A stretch of DNA of 64,000 nt from Pseudomonas pisciculturae (GCF_015461805.1 NZ_JACVZE010000004.1:434001-498000); one strand, 5' to 3'; counted from the first letter of the stretch, positions 29,051-37,117 are shown. Made by a program: numbers and translations. The notes: generated from the letters alone by a model not told the origin.

Positions 29051-30097
29051 TTATTTTTTCCCTTCAAGTTTTTCGTAGGCCTTTTGCATAAGGACGTCAT
29101 AGTTGCCGTAGTCCTCGCCGTTATAGTTACGCGCCATGCCGGTAAAATCTTTAGCCTTCATGGCTTTCATCAACGCCGGGCTCTTGCTGCAAAAGCCGAG
29201 AAACGCCTTTAGTTGGTTGCCCGCATTGACTTTTAATGCCGCCGAAAACTCAAACACGGTCTTGTAACCGCACGACGCGAAGTTAAAACCCATGATCTGA
29301 AACATGCCCCAGGACGCCGACATCAATGCAGCTTCCTGGTCTAGGGCAAATGCCGTGGCCATGGTTTCCCAAGCTTTGGTTTGGTCCTTGTTATTGGCTT
29401 GCCACTGCGGCCCGGCCTTTTTCTTGTAGGGGTAAGACAGCAGCGGGTGGGCCTGGTCGTAGATGTGCTTGGTGTACTTGCGAAACAGGTGCCCTTCGAA
29501 GGCGATCACCGGCAACTTGGCCGGCCCGAAGCCCGAACGCCCGCCGGATTCGACGGTGGCGAAGGCCTTGATGATATTCACCGAAATGCCACTGCCCAAC
29601 TGCGTGGCAGCGTTCTGGAAGTCGGTCTCGCTGAGGGTCATGCCGCCGTCGCACGTGGCCTGTAGCATCAATTGCCGGTTACGCCGCTCGGCCTCGATCA
29701 TGGCGCGCATGCGGTCCAAGTACACATTGACCGTGGCCTGCACTGCATCGCCCTGGTTCGTGGCGAACACATTCAGGAAACTTGGGATACGCATGCTCGG
29801 GAATGACTGTACCGGCACTTTCACGGCTTCTTCGATCAAGCTGTTGAAGGTGCGGCCGGTGGGATCGATCACGCCATCGGGGTGGGCGTACTTGAGATGA
29901 CGGAACTGATATTGGCTGATGCACTGCACCAACTGGCCGTCGCACTTGCCGTTTTCCACCAAAGGAAAACCCAGCTTGGGGACGATCAAATTGAATAGAT
30001 ACTGGATGCACTGAACATCGGCGGGCAAGTTGCGGGCTTTTCCGGGCGCGCCTACCGACGCACTGATAAGACGGGGCAACCCTTGCAGGCTTTTCAT
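29051..30097 (-). CDS. N-acetylmuramidase-domain (DUF3380) protein, possible secreted effector
   Basis: A 348-residue protein. Residues about 25-95 resemble a peptidoglycan-binding repeat (VQCIQYLFNL through GRTFNSLIEEA). Residues about 150-345 match the N-acetylmuramidase (DUF3380) domain, with E183 in the TVESGG motif as likely catalytic residue and the conserved AFEGHLF. There is no signal peptide, so a specialised exporter such as type VI secretion, or a phage lysis origin, would be needed. The ATG at 30097 has AAGGA at a good distance; an ATG three codons earlier is also possible. The next gene is coupled. Confidence 0.75.
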   Translation of the reverse strand: MKSLQGLPRLISASVGAPGKARNLPADVQCIQYLFNLIVPKLGFPLVENGKCDGQLVQCISQYQFRHLKYAHPDGVIDPTGRTFNSLIEEAVKVPVQSFPSMRIPSFLNVFATNQGDAVQATVNVYLDRMRAMIEAERRNRQLMLQATCDGGMTLSETDFQNAATQLGSGISVNIIKAFATVESGGRSGFGPAKLPVIAFEGHLFRKYTKHIYDQAHPLLSYPYKKKAGPQWQANNKDQTKAWETMATAFALDQEAALMSASWGMFQIMGFNFASCGYKTVFEFSAALKVNAGNQLKAFLGFCSKSPALMKAMKAKDFTGMARNYNGEDYGNYDVLMQKAYEKLEGKK

Positions 30098-30344
30098 CAC
30101 AGACATCCTTGTTAGTTAAAGAAGTGATAGCACTTCAATATCAGTTTTGCACCACCGTCATATTTTGAAACAAGTGGCGAGCGGAAACTAACAAGGCGAT
30201 TTTGGCTTGTAAAGCGGCGAGATTAAAAGTTGTGAAAGAACCCGCACAGGCCCAGGCATTTGCATTTAAACGGAGTATTGGGAGACGTCTTGCGCTACTG
30301 TCAGTCGCGCAAAATGCCCCTGACGCACCCATTCAAGGATTGAA

Positions 30345-30908
30345 ATGAAAGCCACACTGCTAGTTTTGTCTGCCCTGCTTCTACTTGGCGGCTGCGCCAT
30401 GCCGCGCGCCAACGTCGCCACCCCGTCGAGCCCCTCGATTGCGGAAACAAAGTCGGTGCAGTTCGCGGGCAAGACGTTCGTGCTGAAATTCCAGAAGCCA
30501 GGCCTGTGGGAGTACTTCCCCGCAGAAGAAAGCGTTGATGCCTGGACTGAAATGGTCGATTTCACCGTAGTCCCTCGCGAGATGAACCACCTCAAGCCCC
30601 TCGACATCGGCAAACGCGCAATCGCGCTTCACCAGCAAGAAAACCCGAACCTGCCGGCAATGCTGCTGACAGACAACAGAACCGGGGTCGATTACGCGAT
30701 GATGTTTTTTCCCAACTCACTGCGCAAAGACGGGCAATTCTCGGAGATCAGCTATTTCAAGTATTACAAGGACGGCGCCACCGGCCAGACCATCATCTTT
30801 CACTTCGCCAGGAATATTCCAAAACCGAATGATCCGTCGGACAGCGCCGAAAAAGTAGGCCAGGAGATACCGCCGCTGATCGAAGCCTTTCCGCTTTACC
30901 GGCCGTAA
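30345..30908 (+). CDS. Putative lipoprotein of unknown function
   Basis: A 187-residue protein. MKATLLVLSALLLLGGC is a lipoprotein signal (lipobox LGGC). The mature region has no recognised motif. The ATG at 30345 follows AAGGA. Its last codons (FPLYRP-stop) lie inside a 235-bp direct repeat. The second repeat copy, 4.46 kb downstream, encodes the very similar ending FLLYGP-stop without the rest of the gene. Confidence 0.7.
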   Translation: MKATLLVLSALLLLGGCAMPRANVATPSSPSIAETKSVQFAGKTFVLKFQKPGLWEYFPAEESVDAWTEMVDFTVVPREMNHLKPLDIGKRAIALHQQENPNLPAMLLTDNRTGVDYAMMFFPNSLRKDGQFSEISYFKYYKDGATGQTIIFHFARNIPKPNDPSDSAEKVGQEIPPLIEAFPLYRP

Positions 30909-31122
30909 TGCCGTTAAGCGCACAGCACAAATCGATTCGCGGGCAGTGATTGCCAGCAAAACGTCTATAAAATTTGGATTTTGAAGGGGGTTGCAAGGAG
31001 AGCGTTATGGAGGCAACCCCACCAGCCACACCCCGGCACACAATGTTCCCGCTGTGGCTGCTGCCTTCCGGCTCTGACCAGGTTCACGGGTAATCGTTGC
31101 GGGAGGGACCGATGGGGTCACC
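30888..31122. repeat. Left direct repeat with ffs copy 1 (island boundary)
   Basis: This 235-bp stretch is repeated in the same orientation at 35352-35585. By manual alignment about 13 differences fall in the left half, outside the RNA, and only one substitution plus a one-base indel in the RNA body. The repeat starts in the last codons of the lipoprotein gene and ends exactly at the 5-prime end of the 4.5S RNA. Confidence 0.9.
31012..31122 (-). ncRNA. ffs: 4.5S (SRP) RNA, copy 1, without the native promoter
   Basis: On the minus strand the sequence contains the SRP RNA apical core (GGTCAGAGCCGGAAGGCAGC) that binds Ffh. The ends pair: GGTGACCCC with GGGGTTGCC, allowing G-U pairs. The body is 111 nt, the usual size for bacterial small SRP RNA. 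Compared with copy 2 it has CCCTCCC in place of CCCCCC. Sequence upstream of its 5-prime end is unrelated to that of copy 2 and lacks the same promoter, so expression is doubtful. Confidence 0.85.
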
Positions 31123-31285
31123 GTTTAAAGCTTTAAAAAATGCAACCACTAATGGTACCGAATGCTGCTGGTATGACTCACACATGTGTTACAAATCAGT
31201 TTACGCACATAGGTAACAGTTTTTAAATGGCAGGGACCAAACTCAATAGTCAGACGCATATTAAGACAATTACGTTCTGTGGCAA

Positions 31286-31513
31286 TTACAACCCATCATT
31301 GCTGAACCCGTTGAACATCCGACTCAGCCAGCTCTCGGCTTCCAGAATTGACGAAAGCTCCACATCTATAATATTAACAACTCGCTCAGGGAACTCAAGA
31401 TTGTAAAAATCTTAGGAAATTAGGAACTTCAACAACCAGCCCTCTACAACATTAAGGTATTTTACGGACAACTTAAAATAGCCAATCAAATTCGACAGGT
31501 ATAGAAAGGACAT
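31286..31513 (-). pseudogene. Possible degenerate small gene with an in-frame stop
   Basis: On the minus strand an ATG at 31513 opens 33 codons ending in TAA at 31412-31414, and the same frame continues for 41 more codons to a stop at 31286. The second part has a protein-like composition (ERVVNIIDVELSSILEAESW). It lies downstream of the SIR2-NACHT gene on the same strand, so it could be a broken second gene of that unit. Random AT-rich sequence could also give this. The rest of the 31123-31633 gap holds nothing recognised. Confidence 0.25.
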
Positions 31514-31540
31514 TCACATTCAAATAGCTGAGTGAAACTA

Positions 31541-31559
31541 CTCCCCGAGCACCGGGGAG
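31541..31559 (-). terminator. Hairpin downstream of the SIR2-NACHT gene, weak terminator candidate
   Basis: CTCCCCG and CGGGGAG pair around a five-base loop, about 75 bp after the stop of the SIR2-NACHT gene. No T-run follows on the minus strand, so it may be only a transcript-end hairpin or part of an element boundary. Confidence 0.35.
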
Positions 31560-31633
31560 CAGCTATAAATTAAAAATGTTAATGGAGTTTATTCAGAAAG
31601 ATAAAATGGCGCTGTTAGATTACATTTATACTC

Positions 31634-34600
31634 TCATTTGGGCACGCGTGATACACGCCGACCTCTCGCTTTCGGCTTAACATCCTTCAGAAAATCAACC
31701 CCGTACGGTTCAATTTGCTCTAATATTTTCTTAACAGCTTTCCAATGACGGCCCGCATCATCACGTAGAAACATTCCATTTTCAGCAGTGATCTTCGCCA
31801 CCAATTCTTCATCTGACCAAACAACACCAGAATGAAAAGCTATAAATATTCTACCAAAATACGACGACTCAGTAGACCACTCGTCGACAGTCATATTACG
31901 CAGTAACTCTATAGCTTCCGAGGGCAGTGAAGGCCTCCATTCATAGCGACCTATATCCTCACAAGTAGCGAATGCCATACCACAAATACTTCGCTCCGAA
32001 GACGTCCCCTCAAGTAGCCATATTTTTAGCAGATCATCCAGTACTTCCAAGGTAGGTTTAGTTAGTTTCGAAGACCTAAAACGGCTTAGTCCCCATGACC
32101 AAACAGCGATATTTTTTACAGCATAAACTTGATGCTTAAATTTCGCCTCAAACACCGGTAAAAATTTCGATGACACTTTTGTAGGAATAACGTGTTGATT
32201 CCACAGCAAACCCACGTATGTCATTAAGCCTAAACACGTTTTCTCTGGTGACGGATCATTAACCATATCCATCATCTCTTTTTGCCCTGCTGCACTTAAC
32301 CAATAAGTAGCAGGCTTTCTGAATGCAGCTAAGCTTGCATAACTATTTCGCACCCATGTTTGGTCAGGCCAATCCATATTTCGATATAACAACCAAGCTT
32401 GATGCAGTAACTCTTCACCATAAGGGCCACAGGAAAGTGCGCGCCAATCATTACCACTTCTGCACCCTCTCGCAAAGTACACAATGACATTCAAAGCTTT
32501 CGTTATTGTATCAGACTCGGCTTCAGCCTCTTCAGCAAGACTCTGAACCAATCTAGAAATATCGCTAGGGAGCGTCCTACCGGACAACCATTCTACCTTT
32601 CCTGGAAAAACCCTATCCTCTGAGTGTTTTTTCTTCAACGCCAAACTCCGCTTAACAAGAGCGGCAACCAAAGGCTCTGCTTGCTTTCCCGCCAAAACAG
32701 CAGCCATAGGTATTACTTCTTTCCACTCATCCACAGCCAGTTTATTAGACAGAGGCTTCAAAATCGTAGAGCGACTATCAAACCCCTCATAATTACCTTC
32801 TGATATTGCAATTGCCGCTAAATATTCTTGAAAAGTAAGATGCCTGAATTGATAAAAAGGCACAGCATTTCCGTTTTCAACCTGATGACCGGCCTCAAGC
32901 AATAAACTGGAACGTAGCTCCACCCTCTTTAAAAAATCGTAAGGTGTATCTCGAGCATAGCGCTTAATCTGCGGCACATTATCCCTAGCCTTTTCCAGCA
33001 AAATCAGAAGCTCTTTTTCAGTAGCTGTTTGCTGACCAGAACGCATCAACTCAAGAGCGACATAGGACAACTGAGGAACGGCCTCTTTTATATTTAGTGC
33101 CTCATGCCCTTTAATATTCCAAGTATCTAAAAGTAGTTCGACGGCCCTACCATACAAACTCACCCTATCCGGAGGTAAGCGACCTGCTCCGTGTTTCACC
33201 ACCAGTAGCATAGTTAGAAGCAATGGGTTTTCGGCCAGCCTCCTAAGTGAAACCGTCTTTGTCAACTGCTCACTCAAAGCAGCTGCTTCTTTCATAGCGA
33301 CTTGCATATTTACTACCATTAGCCGGTGCCAATGTTCACACAACAACGTAATGGCTTGCCTACTTAATGGAGCTACTCGCCATAGCTCACAGCACTCCAT
33401 CAAACACGGAGCAACTAAAGAAAACCCTGCCTCACGACTTGTGATAACAACCCTTATTTTAGGATATGAATCTAAAAAACGCTTTAAATTCTCAACAAAA
33501 GCAGTTCGATCCCCATTATCGTGAATCTCATCCAATCCATCTACCAAAAGCAATACCCGACCATCTTTCAACAGTGGAATTAGAGCTTTACCTAACCCCG
33601 ATAGTGACGAGTGCCCTGTGATATCTCCCAACTTCTTTAATAGCGTAGCAATTGGGAGCGTAATGTGGTCGCGCCATTCACGGCACCTAATTAAAACGGG
33701 CATAAGTTCTTCGTCAGGCAATAAGTCACTGCTTCGCGACCGCCTCTCTTCGCTACAGTAGGCAACGGCTAAACGCTTTAACAAAAGAGTCTTCCCGCCC
33801 CCCGGCAGGGCTAGTAAAGCCAAGCCACGCGAGCGACGAAAAACCTCTCCAAACGATTTCGGTTTTTTGTTTTTTTCTTCCCACAACGCGAGCTTTTTTT
33901 CACGCTCTACATCATCTAGTGGAATATATGGAGGGCAGGCAGTTAGATCAAGAGGGACAAATAACTGCTCTAAGTCAAACCGTTTTCTTGCAGTCTCCAT
34001 ATCTGCGCGAATACCCTCAATTGCCATCTCCCCGCAATCTTTTAATAAAAAATCGCGATAAACCTTTAGAAGACTTTCATGCTTTTCAGAATCGGATCTA
34101 GTCTTCCTTACTCTTGGAACAACATGAACCCCGCCTTTAACTTCAGACACCAACTTAATTATAAAAGAAGGCAGCTCACTGCGGTTATCACCAAACCCAA
34201 TCGGCTCAACAAACCCATGCCATGATAAATCTTTATTACGCTTCGGACACTGATCGTTCGATACTAGCGCATAATGCTGAAGTGCTGTGGCCCCCATATT
34301 ACTACGCAGCCAATGTATTAGGACTGAGAAATTCGGATCCGAGAAGGTATCACCACAACCAATGAAAAGTAGCCGTTTGAATACACCCAAAGATCGCTGA
34401 AACAGATCCCGAGTCTCACTACCGATGGTTTTTTCATAATCCCTTATACCAAGCACACACGATTCAGGATCTTTCCATGATCCATGTAAATGCAACACAC
34501 CCTTTTCGGTTCCACGCATCCAGTTCGTTGTGCTTCTTAAATCGCTAACAGAAATTGAACGCAACCCAGAAACATCTTCAACCAAAGTATCATAATTGAG

Positions 34601-34993
34601 TGTAGCTATTGGAATGTTCAGCGCAGCAATAGCGCGAACAGCCTCATACATTTGGTTTGAGTCAGCATTAACTTCATCGAAGAGACTGTACATCCAGCGC
34701 TTATAAAGGTCTCCAGACGGAGAGTCCATCTTTTTCCCCATGAACTCTGCAGCACTCAATAACTCATCTACATCAGGTGACTCCAGCTGTGACGAAAAAC
34801 GCTGTCTTTGAGGCTCATCAATACGTCCTTTTTCCAGAGCGTAATCGAAGCCACTTTTAATTAATCCCGACCACGAAAGATGAGGATACTTTCCAGAAGT
34901 AAGAGCTAGGCTAACCCCAGTACCTACGACTACAACTAACTCACCTTTTTCAGCAGAACGCTTAACGTTTTCAATTTTTTCGCAGCCAGACAT
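31634..34993 (-). CDS. SIR2-NACHT NTPase, predicted anti-phage defence protein
   Basis: A 1119-residue protein. Residues about 15-290 form a SIR2-type domain: GTGVS (24-28), LNYDT (132-136), HLHG (168-171) with the likely catalytic His, and FIGCGDTFSDPNF. This domain binds and may hydrolyse NAD. Residues about 385-660 form a NACHT NTPase: Walker A PGGGKT (397-402), Walker B LLLVDGLDE ending at 489, and TSR (518-520). The remainder is helical without obvious repeats. Known bacterial SIR2-STAND proteins sense phage and deplete NAD. The ATG at 34993 has a GGGAG site; an upstream ATG at 35074 would add 27 residues. Codon use is AT-rich, unlike neighbours. Confidence 0.88.
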   Translation of the reverse strand: MSGCEKIENVKRSAEKGELVVVVGTGVSLALTSGKYPHLSWSGLIKSGFDYALEKGRIDEPQRQRFSSQLESPDVDELLSAAEFMGKKMDSPSGDLYKRWMYSLFDEVNADSNQMYEAVRAIAALNIPIATLNYDTLVEDVSGLRSISVSDLRSTTNWMRGTEKGVLHLHGSWKDPESCVLGIRDYEKTIGSETRDLFQRSLGVFKRLLFIGCGDTFSDPNFSVLIHWLRSNMGATALQHYALVSNDQCPKRNKDLSWHGFVEPIGFGDNRSELPSFIIKLVSEVKGGVHVVPRVRKTRSDSEKHESLLKVYRDFLLKDCGEMAIEGIRADMETARKRFDLEQLFVPLDLTACPPYIPLDDVEREKKLALWEEKNKKPKSFGEVFRRSRGLALLALPGGGKTLLLKRLAVAYCSEERRSRSSDLLPDEELMPVLIRCREWRDHITLPIATLLKKLGDITGHSSLSGLGKALIPLLKDGRVLLLVDGLDEIHDNGDRTAFVENLKRFLDSYPKIRVVITSREAGFSLVAPCLMECCELWRVAPLSRQAITLLCEHWHRLMVVNMQVAMKEAAALSEQLTKTVSLRRLAENPLLLTMLLVVKHGAGRLPPDRVSLYGRAVELLLDTWNIKGHEALNIKEAVPQLSYVALELMRSGQQTATEKELLILLEKARDNVPQIKRYARDTPYDFLKRVELRSSLLLEAGHQVENGNAVPFYQFRHLTFQEYLAAIAISEGNYEGFDSRSTILKPLSNKLAVDEWKEVIPMAAVLAGKQAEPLVAALVKRSLALKKKHSEDRVFPGKVEWLSGRTLPSDISRLVQSLAEEAEAESDTITKALNVIVYFARGCRSGNDWRALSCGPYGEELLHQAWLLYRNMDWPDQTWVRNSYASLAAFRKPATYWLSAAGQKEMMDMVNDPSPEKTCLGLMTYVGLLWNQHVIPTKVSSKFLPVFEAKFKHQVYAVKNIAVWSWGLSRFRSSKLTKPTLEVLDDLLKIWLLEGTSSERSICGMAFATCEDIGRYEWRPSLPSEAIELLRNMTVDEWSTESSYFGRIFIAFHSGVVWSDEELVAKITAENGMFLRDDAGRHWKAVKKILEQIEPYGVDFLKDVKPKARGRRVSRVPK

Positions 34994-35351
34994 CGAGCTC
35001 TCCCTGCATATCGTTACCACATCATCCGTTACGCCTAAAACGAAGCTATTCGGAAGATGAGACCTTAGAACCATGAGTACTTATCTGCGAAGCATAGGCA
35101 TCGAAGGCCAGCACGCAGGTGATAGCACTATGCTACTGCGAATCTGACATTTTTCAAAAAAAAATCAAAAAAAAACAAACAAAGACAAGAATCGGTAAGT
35201 TTTTTTTAGTTTTTGTGGTGGGAGAGATAGAAGTCGACCTTATACGCTGTCTAGGTCAAGGGAATTACGAGCGTCGTCGCCCTGCCAGAGATCACTAATT
35301 AGGCGACCAACCACGCATGGGTGTGGGAATAAACAAATGATTACACCGAAA
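34994..35351 (-). promoter_or_regulatory. Upstream region of the SIR2-NACHT gene with A/T tracts and a short palindrome
   Basis: No gene is seen. A perfect inverted repeat TAGCA-CTA-TGCTA lies at 35123-35135, about 130 bp before the start codon. Next to it, at about 35150-35215, are long A-runs and T-runs. The palindrome could be an operator and the tracts a bent or AT-rich promoter region, but no clear -35/-10 pair was found. The right part reaches the second direct repeat. Confidence 0.4.
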
Positions 35352-35585
35352 TTTCTGCTTTACGGGCCGTAATGCCGTTCAGCAGGCGGCACAAATCGAT
35401 TCGCGGGCAGTGGTTGCCAGCAAAGCATTTATAAAATATGGATTTTGAAGGGTGTTGCAAGGAGAGCGTTATGGAGGCAACCCCACCAGCCACACCCCGG
35501 CACACAATGTTCCCGCTGTGGCTGCTGCCTTCCGGCTCTGACCAGGTTCACGGGTAATCGTTGCGGGGGGACCGATGGGGTCACC
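35352..35585. repeat. Right direct repeat with ffs copy 2 (island boundary)
   Basis: This is the second copy of the repeat at 30888-31122. It starts with codons FLLYGP-stop, matching the FPLYRP-stop end of the lipoprotein gene at the left copy. No further homology to that gene is seen to its left. It ends at the 5-prime end of the RNA, after which the flanks of the two copies are unrelated. Confidence 0.9.
35476..35585 (-). ncRNA. ffs: 4.5S (SRP) RNA, copy 2, with promoter
   Basis: A minus-strand RNA of 110 nt with the conserved SRP core (GGTCAGAGCCGGAAGGCAGC) and closing stem GGTGACCCC with GGGGTTGCC. It partners Ffh in cotranslational membrane targeting. It has a sigma70-like promoter and lies in the usual Pseudomonas location, in the dnaX-to-ligA interval. 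It is therefore probably the working gene. Confidence 0.93.
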
Positions 35586-35617
35586 ATAACGACGCCTGCC
35601 TCTCGGCAAGCGGGGCC

Positions 35618-35645
35618 ATTGTACCGATCTGATCGGAAGTTACAA
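35618..35645 (-). promoter_or_regulatory. Sigma70-like promoter of ffs copy 2
   Basis: Read on the minus strand, TTGTAA (35645-35640) and TACAAT (35623-35618) are 16 bp apart. The predicted start is about 35611, giving a 26-nt leader before the mature RNA, consistent with 5-prime processing. The region is absent from copy 1. Confidence 0.6.
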
Positions 35646-35715
35646 CCGTTGGTACTGGATTAAAAATCAAAGGGGTTCAAGCACTTGCCGTAGAACCCGA
35701 CATCACCGCTATCCA

Positions 35716-35806
35716 ATGTGGGAGGGGGCTTGCTCCCGATTGCAGTGTGTCAGTCAACCATTGTGTGACGGACACACTGCAATCGGGAGCAAGCCCCCTC
35801 CCACAT
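35716..35806. repeat. REP pair (inverted)
   Basis: Two inverted REP cores (GTGGGAGGGGGCTTGCTCCC and GGGAGCAAGCCCCCTCCCAC) about 47 bp apart, between the ffs promoter and the end of the metallopeptidase gene. Confidence 0.88.
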
Positions 35807-35814
35807 TAAAGCAA

Positions 35815-36978
35815 TCATTGGGCCTGCAAGACCTCATCCGCCCTGCCGCCCTCTTCCTGGATCACCAGGTGAATAAAGTGCAGCTTGGCAATCACCGCCG
35901 GCGGCAGCACAAAGGGATAAAAATCCGGCTGGCCCATGCTGCGCGACAATTCATTGAGCATGCCCGCCAGTTCGATCCACGCATTGACGAATGACAGGAA
36001 CGCCGCGCCGCCCGGATGCTCAGGGTCGTATAGGGTGGTGAGCGGGAAAGGCTGGTAATCCAGGTCCATCTCGCGGGCGCTCATGCCAAAGCCTAACGCG
36101 GTGTCGACAGCATCCATCATGTGCAGGTAGTGAGCCCAGGTTTCGGCCCAGTCTTCCCAGGGGTGCATGGTGGCGTAGGCACTGACGCAGGTTTGTTGCC
36201 AATCAGGGCGTGGGCCGTTCTGGTAGTGCTGGTCCAGCGCGTCGGCGTAACTGGCGCGTTCGTCGCCGAACAGGTTGCGAAAGGGCTCCTGCCAGTGGGT
36301 GTTGGCGATGAGGCGGTCCCAGTAGTAGTGGCCGACTTCGTGGCGAAAATGCCCAAGCAGGGTGCGATACGGCTCGCGCATTTGTACGCGGACTTTTTCG
36401 CGGTGGGCGTCGTCGGCTTCCTTGATATCGAGGGTGATCAGGCCGTTGGCGTGGCCGGTCATGGGCGCATTGCCTTCCAGGTCGATGCCGACGAAGTCAA
36501 AGGCCAGCCCGGTCTCTTCATCGACGGTCTTGGGTACCACTTGCAGGCCGAGGCTGATCAGTTGCGCCACCAGGCGGCGCTTGGCGATCTCGACTTTGCG
36601 CCAGCGTTCAGGGTTTTCCGGAATCGACAGGTCGGGGATGGTGCGGTTCAGGCTGCAGGCCACGCACAGCGGCGCGGTGCTGTGGGCGGGGATCAGCCAG
36701 TTGCAGGCCGCCGGGGTATCGAGGTTGGCACAGCGGCGGAAGGCGCCGGCGTCAAGGTTATCGTCTTGCAGCCAGGTGCCTTCTACGGGGCCGGGTTGCA
36801 AGGACGCCAACCGGCTTTGCTGAGGTTGGTAGCCCAGCAGTGCCTGGCACGCCAGGCACTGGCTGTTGCGAAAGAACAGGGGCTGGCCGCAACGGCATTG
36901 CCACACCTTGCTATTGCGCGATGGCGCCATGAACGGTGCAGCGATACGCGAACTGAGTTGCTCGAAGTAGCGGAACAT
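35815..36978 (-). CDS. Putative zinc-binding metallopeptidase
   Basis: A 387-residue protein. An N-terminal zinc-ribbon-like segment has paired cysteines (CRCGQPLFFRNSQCLAC). The catalytic HExxH motif is HEVGH within LLGHFRHEVGHYYWDRL at about residues 225-241. A conserved PWEDWAETWAHYLHMMD follows, supplying a further ligand. This matches the putative zinc-binding metallopeptidase (peptidase_Mx) family; the substrate is unknown. The ATG at 36978 is preferred over an open frame 63 codons longer that runs through a REP element. The same gene precedes ligA in P. aeruginosa. Confidence 0.85.
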   Translation of the reverse strand: MFRYFEQLSSRIAAPFMAPSRNSKVWQCRCGQPLFFRNSQCLACQALLGYQPQQSRLASLQPGPVEGTWLQDDNLDAGAFRRCANLDTPAACNWLIPAHSTAPLCVACSLNRTIPDLSIPENPERWRKVEIAKRRLVAQLISLGLQVVPKTVDEETGLAFDFVGIDLEGNAPMTGHANGLITLDIKEADDAHREKVRVQMREPYRTLLGHFRHEVGHYYWDRLIANTHWQEPFRNLFGDERASYADALDQHYQNGPRPDWQQTCVSAYATMHPWEDWAETWAHYLHMMDAVDTALGFGMSAREMDLDYQPFPLTTLYDPEHPGGAAFLSFVNAWIELAGMLNELSRSMGQPDFYPFVLPPAVIAKLHFIHLVIQEEGGRADEVLQAQ

Positions 36979-37048
36979 GGCGATCTCTCCCTGGGTGACT
37001 GAGACTAGATCATTTTCCGCTTGAGATCGTTCCACTTTCCTCAAAGGG

Positions 37049-37090
37049 GCTGCTGCGCAGCCCAGCGGGAGCAAGCTCCCTCGCCACAAC
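37049..37090. repeat. Single REP-like element, second sequence family
   Basis: One copy of the CAGCGGGAGCAAGCTCCCTCGCCACAA type. It is a related but distinct REP sequence, seen also as a pair at 58.3 kb. It lies between ligA and the metallopeptidase gene. Confidence 0.75.
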
Positions 37091-37117
37091 AGCCCTTGCT
37101 CACTGACCGTCGCGCTG

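Larger units (their letters stand above)
31123..35475. mobile_element. AT-rich genomic island between two ffs copies
   Basis: The segment between the two RNA copies is visibly AT-rich: a counted line at 32101 has 21 G/C of 60, against 40 of 60 in ligA at 38041. It carries one large gene (SIR2-NACHT) and is bounded by the ffs-containing direct repeats. The spacing between equivalent repeat positions is about 4.46 kb. No integrase, transposase or terminal inverted repeats were found, so the way it entered is not shown. The true edges depend on where recombination occurred within the repeats. Confidence 0.8.

Noticed and set aside
35337..35372. An 11-codon open frame MITPKFLLYGP
   Set aside because: Its end is explained as the remnant tail of the lipoprotein gene in the right repeat; the upstream codons are not homologous.
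31123..35475. Insertion sequence or transposon ends around the SIR2-NACHT gene
   Set aside because: No terminal inverted repeats and no transposase frame; the bounding repeats are direct and contain ffs.
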